From Aselliscus stoliczkanus (Eukaryota > Chordata > Mammalia > Chiroptera > Hipposideridae): a stretch of DNA of 64,000 nucleotides. This document shows positions 49,155 to 61,839 of the stretch, piece by piece. Below the pieces are notes generated by a model. That model made no database searches. It was given only the letters and a program-made list of their open reading frames with translations, and had not been told where the DNA came from. The position numbers and the translations under genes are program-made. Position 1 is the first letter of the stretch, and every line of letters starts with the position of its first letter. The stretch is taken from positions 77,803,187-77,867,186 of the forward strand of contig CM066732.1 of the NCBI GenBank assembly GCA_033961575.1, written 5' to 3'.

Positions 49155-50165
49155 AATGTAGGAGAAATAATAGAATTAGAAAACTACCATTTTACAACCC
49201 CCAAAGAAATAATTGATTCCAGCAAAACTCATCAATGGATTCTAAAACAATTAAGCCAACCTTTGATGCAAAACTGAATAGTCACATGATGTCAAAGAAT
49301 TGCCCCACAGTTACCTGCTAATTTTAACAGAAATCTGGTCTCTATGAAGAAGGTATATGGCTGTCACCACTTTAACATCACAAATAGCGGACAACCTGAC
49401 ATGATAAGATACCATATGAAGTACACATGCCGAAAATGTTTAACCTGTATCTAAGCAAACCTCCTGACCAAATTTCCAGTTTATAGGAAATAGGGGGTAG
49501 AGGAAAAAGTTACAAGACACCATGAGGAAGCAATCAGACAAATATGGAATGTAAAACATTTCACATGACAATTCACCTGTTTCTTCAAATTGTTATTTTA
49601 AGGCTGCTGGGACCTCAGTTTGAGTGGAGTTCTGAGATAGAAATAAAAGGTCAGAATAAAAGATGACAGTGAGGAACAAAGTCATTTTATATCAGCATTA
49701 ACTGCACCATTGTCTTCAATATGCTATTTTGCAGCTTGAGAACCAGCCCTAAGAGAGAACTGTAGTTTTAAAAAAATGATAAAACATTTTGCTTTTAGTT
49801 AGAATCCATACTCAAAATGTAACTGTCTATCATTTTATTGGACATTTAAAAAGAACTACTAAGTTTTTATATTTTACATAAAATATTTATTTTACAGTTA
49901 TCCCAAATAATCTATTCTCCTAGAAAGCAAGGATTGATTTTGCCCTGTTCCTTGAATCAGTGTGCAAATTAACAGGTGAATTGGATGGTAGAATCCTGGG
50001 TTCACTATCTCTCACCTAAATCAGCTCATAATTCACTGGGTACCTGGATAAATACTTACATCATCATTGAGAATGATGTTCTTCTTGATCAGAAAACACT
50101 TGCTAAGAGGATATTGATAATTTGATAATAAGTTACATTTATACTTTTATGGCTTATGTGATTTC
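48699..50165. other. Intronic sequence with an (AAAT)n tract
   Basis: AT-rich intron. A perfect aaat tetranucleotide run of about 46 bp lies at 49109-49155. Confidence 0.55.
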
Positions 50166-50169
50166 ACAT

Positions 50170-50335
50170 TACATTGTCTCATTTGATGATTCTAATGACC
50201 TTATGCTGTGCTCAGGTAGATCAGGTATCATTATCCCCACTAAACAGAGGCAGAATCCAGAGATCAAATAAATTGGTTTGTCCGAAGGCCCATAGCTAGG
50301 GAGAGGAGGAGACAGGGGTTTGGCTCCAAGTCCAT
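50170..50335 (-). repeat. MIR SINE fragment
   Basis: Antisense MIR pattern: tatccccactaaacagaggc, then ggcccatagctagggagagg, then gtttggctccaagtcc. Confidence 0.7.
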
Positions 50336-53124
50336 TGATTCCACTAACTATCCAGGTAGTTAGCCAGCGGTCCTGCAGCCATGATTTTCAATTCCTAGCC
50401 ATCACCAACCAACGCAATTACAACAGCTGGGGTGTGGCACAAAGTCTCCAAGTAAGGTGCCCACATCAGTCAGTTTCTGCACAACTAAATGCACCCTGTT
50501 CCTGTGATTCTTGGATATGGTCGAAACTCACTGCTCCTTGGCTTCCAGAAATGACACCGACTGTGCCCTTAGTGGCGGTGCATGGCTGCCTTACTCTGTA
50601 CAGCTCACCACTCAACCACCTTGTCACTCCTTCCTTTAAACATCCTGCGTGTGGTGAGTCAAGCAGCCTCGCTATGAGACTCTTTTTCCTGCCAATGCTG
50701 ATTGCTGATTTCCAATCAGTAATGATTTGTTCTCATTAGCATGATGTATTGACAGGTAGAGTTCATAGAGGTCTGACAGTAACTTAGAAATTAGGGGCTG
50801 GGGCCCTGGCACATGTTGAGGACTTGACTTGTCTGCATTCATTCTATCTCCCTGCTATTCCTTTCTGGAGACACTATCCCTGCCCCCCTCTGACTTGTTC
50901 CTCGCTTGTCACAGTTTCTCTGAACTACTCTAAGGATCTTGTGTATCTGCCATCCTGACTCAATAGCACTTTCTCACCTCTTTCCCCGCCAATCTCTGGC
51001 TCCTCACTCTCTTGTCCCCCCACCTCCCGCCTCTCCTTCTGTAGTTGGATTCTACCTGGCCCCCTGTTAACAGCAACCTGCTTTTTCTAAAGACATATGA
51101 ACCTTAGATTTTTGGGAATTTAGGTCAGGCCCTGCTTATAGTTAAGTTGTTCTGCTACTTGTTTGCATTTTATTTGTTTGTTTGAGCCTGGGGACCAGGA
51201 GCAGGATAAGCATTCAGTCCAATGGGCAAGGGGGCAGCCAGATGAAGGAAGATGCACCTAACATTTATTGAAAGGCTGTACTTTGAACAGCCTTGTTCCA
51301 TCTTCTCAGTGTGAAGTAGATCAGGACAGAATCCAGGAAATACATGGATTCCCCTGGCACCTACTCAGATTTCTCTTTCTTCCCAACATGTGTAGGCTTG
51401 CATCTTCCAACACAGGCATCATGAAGCAACTAGGGATTTTTCTGGTAACCTGTGAGATAATCTGCCCGAATCATGTAGCAGGCATGTAGCCCCCAAATTT
51501 ACCTATCAGCCCCCTAAGGAATGCTGTTGTCACTATTCATATTCTGTAGGAAATAATAAGTTCCCAAATGAACTGGCACTTTCTCTGTGGGGAGCCTTGA
51601 AAGATAGAGATTATGAAAAGTTAGGTGATCCTGGTGAGAAAGTGGAAGAGTAAACAATGAGACATAGATAGTCAAGGACAAATGGCTGGAGGGAAAAAAA
51701 AAAAAGTAAAGAAATATGAAGACAAAAAAAGCCAAAAAGCCTTTTTATATTTCATCAAGGTTCCAGAAAAGTTATAAGGTAGTAAATTAAGAAAGAGAAA
51801 TAGTGAATTGAGTCATTAAATATTCCACATTCCTTACTCCAGTTTAATTAGTGTTTCCATATTATCTATGAATACCTAACCTTCTCACATACCCTCAAAA
51901 TCCTATATTTTAAACATTATTCATAATTTGCTGATGAATCAAATATCTTCCTAAAGTGGATTCCAGATCCATGTAAAGCTTACAGATACCCTTAAAAAGT
52001 TTGTTCAAATTTATTTAGCACTTGGGGAAAAGCAAAGTAATTTTCTATAATCTTTTTTTTTTCTGTAATCTTTTCATCAGGCTTTAAAGTCACTTATTTT
52101 CAGAATTCCCTCAAATCCCTGAACTAAAATATAGTGTTCAAGCCAACTCCTTCCTCCCAGCACCAAAACATCAAAGTGTCTCTCCAGGCTTTTTCAGTGA
52201 TTCCCTCACAATTAGAAAAAGCCCAGAACACCCATTAGGTTGTCACTTCCTACCAGATGTTTTCCAGCTGTTCTGAATGTCTTTCTGCTAATGCTCTGCC
52301 ATCTGCCACCTTAATGGTGCCACAATGGGGAATGGATGCTTTGGCGACTTTGCTCTCTGAGTTGTAAAGACCTGGCCCATTGCCTCATGCTGGGGAAATC
52401 TGATCTGCATATTTGTCACATTTCTCCAACTAGTTGTTGGACTTATTCCACCTACTAACTAACCAGCATTGAGCCAGTTGTGACATGAAGTATGTGAGCT
52501 CTTACTCTCACATCTAAACCTGTACCACTCTTCATTAATGGACACATTCACGTCTCATTTCCAGCAATCATATGTCCTGCCATCAGGAAGACAGCTGACA
52601 TCTTCTTGTCCAATCAATACTATTCCTTTTTACCTTAATTTAAAAAAAAATAGAATTCCAGTAGCACATCAGAGCAGTAAGCAGTTATGTGCATTTTGTG
52701 TCACCTTGCCAGTTATGCCTTGAACATGGAAGTGTTATGATCAGTTGATATTCTCTGCAGCTGAATGAAGACAAACCTTGGCTCTCTAACTGATCAGCAG
52801 CTAGAGTTAAAATCTGCCAAGGAACAGCAGTAACTGGTACTTATTTCCAGGGGCTATAAATAAGTGTGTGATTTATTTGTGTATACTTATTGAGATTACC
52901 ATTCTCTTCAATTATGCAGAGTAATGGAAACTATTTTTCTGAAACCATGATTATACTAGATATCAAAAAGTTTAGCACCATTGGCTCATAATCGTTTCCA
53001 AAGACCCAATGGGAATGGTTTTTATTGGAACTTCAGCAAATATAACAGTAAATTCAGGAGAACTGATATAATTATAATGTACTTATCTTCAGTCATCATA
53101 TTTTTATTTATTATTTTAAAATTC
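50336..53124. other. Intronic sequence, nothing specific recognised
   Basis: Unclassified intron. The open frame at 50320-50739 is unsupported by any recognisable domain or splice context. Confidence 0.45.
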
Positions 53125-53653
53125 ATACCCATGTGTTTCAATGTTCATTGCAGCTTTCTTTACGGTGGCCAAGACATAGAAACAACCAAAATGTCCTTCG
53201 ATAGAAGATTAGATAAAGAAGATGTGGTATATATACACAATGGAATACTATTCTGCCATAAGAAAAGGTGAAATAGTGCCATTTGCAACAACATGGATGG
53301 ATCTTGAGATTATTATACTAAGTGAAATAAGTCAGACAGGAAAAGTCAAGAACCATATGATTTCTCTGATATGTGGGATATAAAAATGAAAACAATAAAG
53401 GAACAAGACAAAAAAATAAAGAAACAGAAACTCACAGACAGAGACAATAGTTGAGTGGTTACCAGAGGATAAGGGGGCAGGGGGTATTAGAAGAGGGTAA
53501 AGGGGGTCAAATATGTAGTGGTGGAAGGAGAACTGACTCTGGGTGGTAAACACACAACGTGATACATAGATGATGTATTACAGAATTGTATACTTGAAAC
53601 CTATTTAATTTTACTAACCATAGTCACCTCAATAAACGTTAATTTAAAAAAAA
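53125..53653 (+). mobile_element. L1 3' end fragment
   Basis: Plus-oriented L1. The ORF2 C-terminal remnant (gcagctttctttacggtggc ... gatgtggtatatatacacaa) is followed by the 3' UTR and an aattta8-type A-rich tail. It is severely 5' truncated. Confidence 0.85.
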
Positions 53654-54194
53654 TATTCAGACCTACCTCATAACCCCGTGTTATCTTCCAAGATAAGACA
53701 AGCTTTCTATGGATCTCTTAAATGAGTAGCTATTTAAAGTATTTGCACTTATGGTCACATGCCAAATCTGCATGCAAAATGGTGAAATTATCAACCTAAG
53801 ACTGAAAGACAATATTAACATCATCCCTGCCAGCATAAGCACATGCATGTCCTCTGGTCTTATAACACAAATTATTTTATCTTGAACAAGCAGCCTCTTC
53901 CCCATTCTAGCTCATATTTCACTAAAATTAACAAAAATATCAAACTTTTTTTTTGCAAAGCTATAAAACTCAAAGAGCAACTTCATGCTTTACTTGAAGC
54001 AGTCATAAATGTAGCAACTGTACAATTGTCATGTGATAAAAGTGAAAAGTTCACTCATTTTCACTTTAGTCAGTAAATGTATTTAGCAGTTTTGTAAACA
54101 CTTAAAGAATCTCTTCAACTCAGAAAGCCTGCTGGCATTTTATCAGGTCTGCTGGTCCTTGTAAGGAATGAAGACAAGGCATTTAAGGAGCCTC
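53654..54194. other. Intronic sequence, nothing specific recognised
   Basis: Unclassified AT-rich intron between an L1 end and a MITE. Confidence 0.5.
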
Positions 54195-54196
54195 TA

Positions 54197-54277
54197 TTGG
54201 GTTGTCGGAAAAGTCATGACATATTTTTTCTATGTTTTTCATTGCAAAAATTCATCATGACTTTTCCGACAACCCAA
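54197..54277. mobile_element. 81-bp mariner-type MITE, copy 1
   Basis: The first 23 bases (ttgggttgtcggaaaagtca then tga) are perfectly repeated in inverse at the other end. TA is duplicated at 54195-54196 and 54278-54279. Size and layout parallel the 80-bp human MADE1 element, which derives from Hsmar1. No transposase is encoded. The transcript would fold into a near-perfect hairpin. Confidence 0.9.
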
Positions 54278-54279
54278 TA

Positions 54280-55554
54280 TTTAGCAAGGGACACAGACAG
54301 TAATGAGTAATTATAATACAAGGCAGAATGGCATAAGAAAAGTAAGAGCAACCAATGGGCACTGATAATACATTAGGAACTGGAAAATGCTTCATGGAAG
54401 AGGTGGTGTTTTCACTGGGTCTTGATGGATGAACACAATTTTGACCAGTAGATAAGAAACACATACAATTAGACTGAAAAAAAATCTCTATAAATGAATC
54501 TATCAAACGCCATCATACTTCATATAATCACTGGTGTTTTGCACCCCTAAGAGTGTTATTTAAGTTTTCAATGCAGTTAATTGAAACTCTACTAGATGCA
54601 AATCAAAAGTTTCAGCCTTAATTGAGATATTTTGAAAATTGAACCCATTGCTTCAGGCAGGTGCTACATGAGATTCCATTAATATAGGTAATTAACATTA
54701 GCCTCTGCTTTAATTAACATGCACACTTTAATTAGCAAAGCATTAACCAACATTAAAAAACCTGATCTTCATGCATCACAAAAAACTGCAAAGTTATGAC
54801 TACTATGTTATTTTTCTCCAAGGTTGTAAATCATAAAACAGTGATCATTTTTGAAATACACACCAAATTTAAAATACTAAACATAGAGATATATACAATA
54901 TGTGTGAAACCCCCATCAAATGAAAATGAATGTTCTTTAGAAAATATAGAGCCAACGGCTTCTACATTTTAAACATGAATTACATTATAATCTCTCAAAG
55001 ATCATTTGGAGGGCAGAGGATATTTACTGGGAAAAAAAATCCCTCTAGACTGTCATCTTCCTTATATAATACATAGTAAACAAATGACTACAATAGAGTT
55101 AAATTACCAGTATGACTACCTCCTAAACCTTTTCTTATCCTTCCCAGGAACCAAAAACAGCATCAATCACAATGCCATTTAATACTTGAGTTCTCAAACT
55201 AGCAGAAACTTCATTTTTAAAACAACTATGTAGTCTTGTTTTATCTTAAAGATTTAAATGTGTTAGAATCGTTCTTTATTGTCAACTTACCATGTGGTGG
55301 ACCATCAACAATTGATTATTAAGAATACATTTTTGTTAAATACAAAATTGACTTCCATATTCTTCCCTTACCAAGATGAATTAGATGTGCCAATTTTCAA
55401 GTACTATTAATAGTTTGCACATTTATAATCATTTTAATAAAAACAGCTTTATCATTATATGGAATAACTGGTACCCAGATAGCACATCATTGTAGTCTTT
55501 TGTCTCAAAGCATGCTAAAATTATAGTAAAAATCATCTCATGCCTAATTTTCCA
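54280..55554. other. Intronic sequence with clustered TAATTA-type motifs
   Basis: No repeat or exon was recognised. From about 54600 to 54780 there are several taattaac/taattag motifs within 100 bp, which resembles conserved noncoding elements, although AT-rich sequence gives such motifs by chance. Confidence 0.35.
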
Positions 55555-58500
55555 GTCAAGATGGTGAAGCAGGTAAACATTGTGCTTCCCTTCTCTCATG
55601 ACCACATGACAAATGCAGCTAAACTACAGAAAAATCATCATAGAGAATCGCCTAAAGTCAAGTTGAATCAACTAAAGACATATAACTAAAGACATACAGA
55701 AGCAACCACCTTGAGACTTGTAGGAGGGGCAGAGAAGTGGAAATAGGCTGGCCCCAACACCCACGTGTGACCATTAAAAATTGGCAGGGATATCTCAGCT
55801 ACAAATGTCCCCACTTGGAGAAGCGAGGAGTCCCAACACCACACCAATCTCCCCAGCCCAGTGTTCCAGGGAGAAGAGCCCCATAACTTCTGGCTGTGAA
55901 AACCAGTGGAGACTGTGGCTGAACGAAATGGGGGTGGCTGGAGTCCCAGATACTCCTCTTAAAGGGCCAGTGCATGGACTTACTGCTGATGGACTCATTC
56001 ACTCTGAGCTCCAGAGCTGAAGCAGTAGCTTGAAAGGCACCATGTACATACAGTGAGAAACAATCATCTGGCTTTAGAACAAGGACTGGAGGAGCAGCTT
56101 TCTCCTGGATGGAGGAGCTGGTGGATGCCATTGTTTCCTTCTTGAGCCTCCCCAGTCCAAGCAGGCAGACACAGGTGGTTCCCATGTCTGGGTCTCCATC
56201 AAAGTGGCTAACACCTTCATTCACCCCACCTTAGTCATTCTGAGACCTCGCTGCACCCAACTAGCAGGCCCACCAATACTGCTACAAGTGGCTTTTCCAT
56301 ACAAATGGCCTATCTTGGCTCATGTTACAGACCTTCCTAAAATCTCTCAAAATTTCACAAAACCCAAACAAGCAGCCTCTGGCTTCAGCATGTCTTTACC
56401 TCTTGCTGAGCAGCCCCAAGCCCAGTAGTAGCAGGAATCAGCCTCAGTTTGCAGCTTGGCCTCTCAAGGCACCTCCAAGCCCAGCACAGGTGGCAGCCAT
56501 CTCTGGATTGCTTTGCAACTTATGACAAGTATCCCTGGGCAGGGCACAGACTGTGGCTGAACTTGGTCTCCCAAGAGGCCCCAGAACTGGCACATCACAT
56601 GGCCAGCTTTGGACCAAGCCAGAGCATCACCTGGTCACACCTCCAAGGAAGACACACCCAAAGGGCAGACTGTGCTCTGGTGCCCTGCTAAAGTGAACCT
56701 GCTCTGTAGGGTCAGCCCCCGCACCATAACTCCTCCACTGTAGCCACGGCCAGTCCTCACAACCAATCAGCCTGAGGGTCAGTCCCTCCACTGATGTGCA
56801 AAAAGCAACCAAGGCTCAACTACAACAGGAGGCAACCTGAAGCACCTGGCTCTGGTGACCGGGGGACTGCATCACTGGCCCCACAGAACACCTACTACAA
56901 AAGGCCACTCTCCTATGATTGGGAGGCATAATAACCCAACCTAATACATAGAAACAAACACATGGAGGCATCCAAAACGGGTACACAATAGTAGGTCTCA
57001 AATAAAAGAGCAGAAAAAAGCTCCAGAAAAAGAACTAAATGAAAATGAAGACAAGTGGTCTGCCAGACATAGAGTTCAAAATCCTAGTTATGAAGATGCT
57101 CAATGATATCAGGGAGAACTCCAAGAAAGAGATAGGAAATATAAAAATGGAGATAGAAAACATAAGAAGAACCAGTCAGAAATGAAGAATACAGTAACTG
57201 AAATAAATGATACAATAGAGAGAATCTGGACTGGCCAAGTGGCTCATTGGTTAACAGTTGGCTTGGGGCAAGCTGTGAGCAGTAGGGCCAGTTCGGATCC
57301 CACACGGTCCAGTGACACTGCGCCTTCTACAGCTAAGTTGGTGAACAACAGCTCGATCTGGAGCTGGGCTGCCGTGAGTCGCCAGTGGGACTGTGGTGGG
57401 CTGCTATAAGCTACCATGAGTGGCCGGCAGCCAGCATGAGAGGCCGGCAGCCAGTGTGAGCAGCCATCCAATGGCTGGTGAGCGACTGCCTAAGCTGGGA
57501 AAGAGCACAATGATCACAATACCAACATGGGCCAGTGAAGCAACGTCTTCCACAACTAGACTGAAGAACAAAAGGACAGCAACTTGTCTATTCCCCTTCC
57601 CTGATTCCCCAATGCTGTTCTCTTCCCTCAATTCCCCAATAAAACCTTTTAAAAAAAAAAAAGAAGAAGAAGAAGGAATCAACAATAGACCAGATGAAGC
57701 AGGGGACTGAATCAGTGAGTTAGATGATAAGTTAGCAGGAAACACCCAAACAGAACAGCAAAATGAAAAAAGAATCCAAAAAGAAATGAGGGTAGTGTAA
57801 GTGGCCTCTAAGACAACATCAAGTGTACCAACATTTGCATCATAGGAGTACCAAAACGAGAAGAGAGACAACAAGGAATTGAAAATCCATTTGAAGAAAT
57901 AATGATAGAAAACTTCCCTAACCTGGTGAAGGAAATAGACATACAAGCCCAGGAAGTGCAGAGTCCCAAAAAAGATCAACCCAAAAAGACCCACACCAAG
58001 ACACATCATAATTAAGATGCCAAAGTTTAAAGATAAAGAAAGAATCTTAAAAGTAGCAAGAGAAAAGCAGTTAGTTAACTACAAGGGAGCTCCCCTAACA
58101 CTGTCAGCTGATTTCTCAATAGAAATTTTGCAGGCCAGAAGAGATTGGCATGAAATATTCAAAGTAATGAAATGTAAGGACCTATAACCGAGATTACTCT
58201 ACCCAGCAAAGCTATCATTTAGAATTGAAGAACAGGTAAAGAGCTTCCCAGACAAGAAAAAGCTAAAGGAGTTCATCACCACCAAACCAGTATTACAAGA
58301 AATGTTAAAGGGACTTCTTTAAGAAGAAGGAAAAAAATACATGAATAATAAAATGGCAACAACTACATATCTATTAACAATTACTTTAATGTAAATGAAT
58401 TAAATGTACCAATTAAAATGGTGGCTGAATGGATAAGAAAACAACACCTTTACATATGCTGCATACAAGAGACTGACTTAGATCAAAAGACACACACATA

Positions 58501-59255
58501 TGGAAAGTAAAGTGATGGGAAAAATATATTTCAAGGAAATGGAAACAAAACCAAAAGCTGGAGTAGCAATAGTTATACCAGACAAAGTGACTTTAAAACA
58601 AAGGCTGTAATAAGAGACAAAGGAACCAGTCTCCCACTTCTGGGTATTTATCCAAAGAAACCCAAAATACTACTTCGAGGGGACATGTGAATCCATATAT
58701 TCATTGCAGCATTGTTTACAATGGCCAAGATGTGGAGGCAGCCTGGGTGTCCATCAATAGATGAATGGATAAAGAGGAGATGGTACATATATACAACGGA
58801 ATATTGCTGAGCCAAAGAGGGAATGGGTTCCTGCCATCTGTGGAAGTATGAATGGACTTGGAGGATATTGTGCTTAACCGAGTGTCAGACAGAGAAAGAC
58901 AGATGAATGTGATTTTGCTTATATGTGAAATCTAAAGAACAAAATAAACAAAAAAAAAAACAGAAACAAACTCATAGATACAGAGAACATGTTGATGGTT
59001 TCCAGATGGGAGGGGGATTGAGGGTGAATGAAAAAGGGGAAGGGGTTAAGAAGAACAAATTCGTTGTTACAAAGTAGTAATGGGGATGTAGAGTATAGCG
59101 TAAGGAATATAGTCAATAATATTGTAATAGGTATGTACGGAGTCAGATGGGTACTAGACTAGTCAGGCAGAATCACTTCTTAAATTATACAAATGACTAA
59201 CCCCTATGTTGTACATCTGAAATTAATATAAAAAAAATTGAATGCCATCTGTAAC
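55555..59255 (+). mobile_element. Internally deleted L1 (HAL1-like), interrupted by a SINE
   Basis: The order is L1 5' UTR-like sequence (about 55555-57000), an ORF1 region (57035-57225 and 57660-58320) and the start of ORF2 endonuclease (58340-58626). It then jumps directly to the ORF2 C terminus and 3' UTR (58627-59255). The ORF1 C-terminal domain is readable (KERILKVAREKQLVNYKGAP, LYPAKLSFRIEEQVKSFPDK) and an ORF2 piece reads ICCIQETDLDQKTH, but stops interrupt both. The reverse transcriptase is absent. It could be a HAL1-type element, an internal deletion, or two separate L1 insertions in the same orientation. Confidence 0.7.
57226..57658 (+). mobile_element. Long tRNA-derived SINE (Rhin-like) inside L1 ORF1
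   Basis: A plus-oriented copy: head ctggactggccaagtggctc, B-box-like agttcggatcccacac, central repeats of 'ggccggcagccag', and a tail unit ending ccccaataaaaccttt with oligo-A. It splits the L1 ORF1 coiled-coil region between gatacaatagagagaat and gaaggaatcaac. Confidence 0.85.
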
Positions 59256-59267
59256 TGAAAAATTTTA

Positions 59268-59550
59268 AAAGCGGGGCAAGGTGAAGGGGAATAAGAGGTT
59301 CAAATTTCCAGGTATAAAACAAATAAGTCATGTGGATGGTTCCAGGTATAAAACAAACAAGTCATGTAATGTACAGCACAGGGAATATTGTCAATAATAT
59401 TGTGACAGCATGCTAATGTGTCAGATGGTTGCTGGTCCTATCATGGTGATCACTTCTTTAGGTATATAAATATTGAATAACTATGGTGTACCCCTGAAAC
59501 TAATACAATATTGTATGTTAGCCATATTTTAATAAAAACCTTTTTTTAAA
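59268..59550 (+). mobile_element. L1 3' UTR fragment with internal duplication
   Basis: L1-type 3' sequence ending aatacaatattgtatgttag, ccatattttaataaaaacc. The unit ccaggtataaaacaaa followed by (c/t)aagtcatgt is present twice at about 59310-59370. Confidence 0.65.
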
Positions 59551-60627
59551 AAAATCATTGCACACCTTTTAAAACACACGTTTACAAAAAAAGTGATACT
59601 ATCCTGAGTAAGCATTAAAAACAACATTCATAATGTTGCACAAATATCCTGGATAAGCATTAAAAACATAATATTGAACAAATGTAAACAGCTAAGTCCC
59701 CATTGATATCCTAGTGCATGTATTTTAAACACAGAAAAACCCAAGTGACCATGACAAAAAATGTCCCTTGTGCGTGTATATTCAAACCTGACACTGAACA
59801 TACCTGGTCACAGCCATTGTGGTAAAAGCTGCAATGGGAGAAAAAGAGCTCGCAGGCTGCACTCAGATTTGTAGACTCAGTCTGCTGTTTTAAGGAATGA
59901 CTAACTTTGAAACTGCTCATTCCCGGTGACTTCAACGACAGCTGGGCTCCTCTCCAGGCCCACCACCCACTGGCCACTTCACCACGGGGGTCAACATGAG
60001 TCAGTATCTTTACCTTTCCCTCTCTGAACTCCTTTTCAGCTGAAAAATTGGGAAATGAATGTTTGTCGGGTTTGCAGAACTGTTCTCCAAGCTGTTCCAG
60101 TGAACTCCTTGGTCCTTTCTCCTCTGGCAAATCAGGGCCTGGGCTCCCAGGGGACCATGGAGGAGCCAGGCATTTCCCGAGTCGGTGCTGAGGGCAGTAC
60201 CCCGGAAACAAGTGCAAGGGCACCTCTCAATTCTGTTGAAGTGAATTTGAGGAGCATTGATCAAATTCTCCCTGTATCTGGAGATTCAATTATGACCAAA
60301 TTCCTTTGGTAGGGTTGCCATACATCTGTATTACCCATGCCCTGCCCATCAAATTCACTATGATTTCATGCAGGAAAGGTACAAGCAGGGGAGACAGGCA
60401 AAAGCACAGAATCCTAATTTAGAAATATGTGAGCGACCCTCACAAACATCCCCCCTCATCTTAAACTCTATGAACCTTTCTTAGAGAAGGCCTTCGGGGA
60501 TGCAAAAGTCGACCCATGGCATCAAGCCATGAGCCATTTGTTTAACTGCATATAAATATTTAAGGCAAATGCTTAAGAGTGAGAGTTTGGTCTGCACTAA
60601 ATTGATTTATTCCCCTTCACTCTAGGG
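59551..60627. other. Intronic sequence, locally GC-richer, with overlapping open frames
   Basis: At 59711-60312 the sequence is less AT-rich and has open frames on both strands (170 codons on the minus strand ending at 59711, 85 codons on the plus strand from 60055). I recognise no domain and no repeat. It may be unique or contain a conserved noncoding segment. Confidence 0.35.
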
Positions 60628-60791
60628 TAATATTTCTCAGACCACCAGTTCAAAATCAGCCTGGGGATTCACTCAAATGCAGATTCCAAGCCCAGTTAGG
60701 ATCATATGAATCTTTGTTTTGGGGGTGGGCAGTTTCAACCAGCACTCTCAGGTGATCCTTATTCAGAGTAAATCTGGAGAACCTCTGAGAG
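60628..60791 (+). mobile_element. MER5A-like hAT remnant
   Basis: It starts taatatttctcagaccacca and has internal blocks ctcaggtgatccttattcag and gagaacctctgag that correspond to a diverged MER5-type element. Confidence 0.45.
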
Positions 60792-61379
60792 AGAGAACCA
60801 CAGTCCCCCATTTATGTGGCAGGAACTAGTCATGAAAATAGGCAAAATAGCCTACCACTAATCTTCTAACTTTCATATAGATGAAAACCAGGGAAAAATA
60901 AGTTTTGGAGGGGAGAAAGATTTATTTAAATAGAGTCATTTTTGACAATTAACAAAGTTTGGTGGGCATATAAAGCGTATAAAAATAGAAATATTTATGA
61001 ACATAAATATGTTCATTTTGAAAATATTTTTATAGTCATCTCTGCTGTAAATATTGCTTTGTAGATGCATTTTAAGCTTGGAGTTTTCAAACACATTTCT
61101 TTAAAAAAAAAAAATCAAAGTTAGCTCCATTGGTACTCTATTATTACTGTTTCTTTACAATAGAAAACCGAATCTTTATCATGTTTCATGTCAACCTACT
61201 CCTTATGATTTTAACTGAAATAACTAAAACAGAGATTTATCTTGAAAGAAACAGACAGATTTATCTAAAGATAGACTTAACATACATTGACTTTCCTTAG
61301 ATTTGTGGTTATATTCCACATGACATGATCACCATAAATCTGAGAAAATATGGTCCAACTCACCCACCTAGACGAAAAG
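60792..61379. other. Intronic sequence, nothing specific recognised
   Basis: AT-rich unclassified intron. Confidence 0.5.
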
Positions 61380-61800
61380 GTTAGACTGCCAAGGAGGTTT
61401 TCCCCAACCTGACCCCATCTCCTTTTTCAATCTTATCTCCCATTGCTTTCCACATAACCTTCCCCAGGCCATTTGTCTATTTATCACTGGCTCTTAACTA
61501 GAAGCACTTCCTACCCCTGAGTCTTTGCAAGCAACACTTCTCCTGCATGAAACACCTTTTCTAACCTGTTCTCTTACTTGGATAAAAACCAAACTGTCCT
61601 CTAAGGGCCAACATAAACACACCCTTTTCATCTCCCCAGTTCCAAGTCTTACACCTCTATTCTCCCACTATGCATCCCTGACCAGCAGGTAGAGATCTAT
61701 CTGCTCAGGCATTTAAGTCTCATGTTCCTACATAAGTCATGAGCTCCTATAGTCAAGGAATCTCCCAAAGCATTCCGAACCTTGCCTCCCACATCAAAGT
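61380..61800 (+). repeat. Possible L2-like LINE fragment
   Basis: CT-rich text with L2-style phrases such as ttttccccaacctgacccca and catgagctcctatagtcaag. Very diverged. Confidence 0.4.
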
Positions 61801-61839
61801 TACTTGAAAACTTGATTCCCACATTTAAAAAGATTTACT

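Noticed and set aside
55795..56224. Open frames on both strands at 55.8-56.2 kb
   Set aside because: They fall in L1 5' UTR-like sequence.
57404..58009. 201-codon open frame on the minus strand
   Set aside because: It is antisense to a SINE and to L1 ORF1 sequence, so it is chance openness in repeats.
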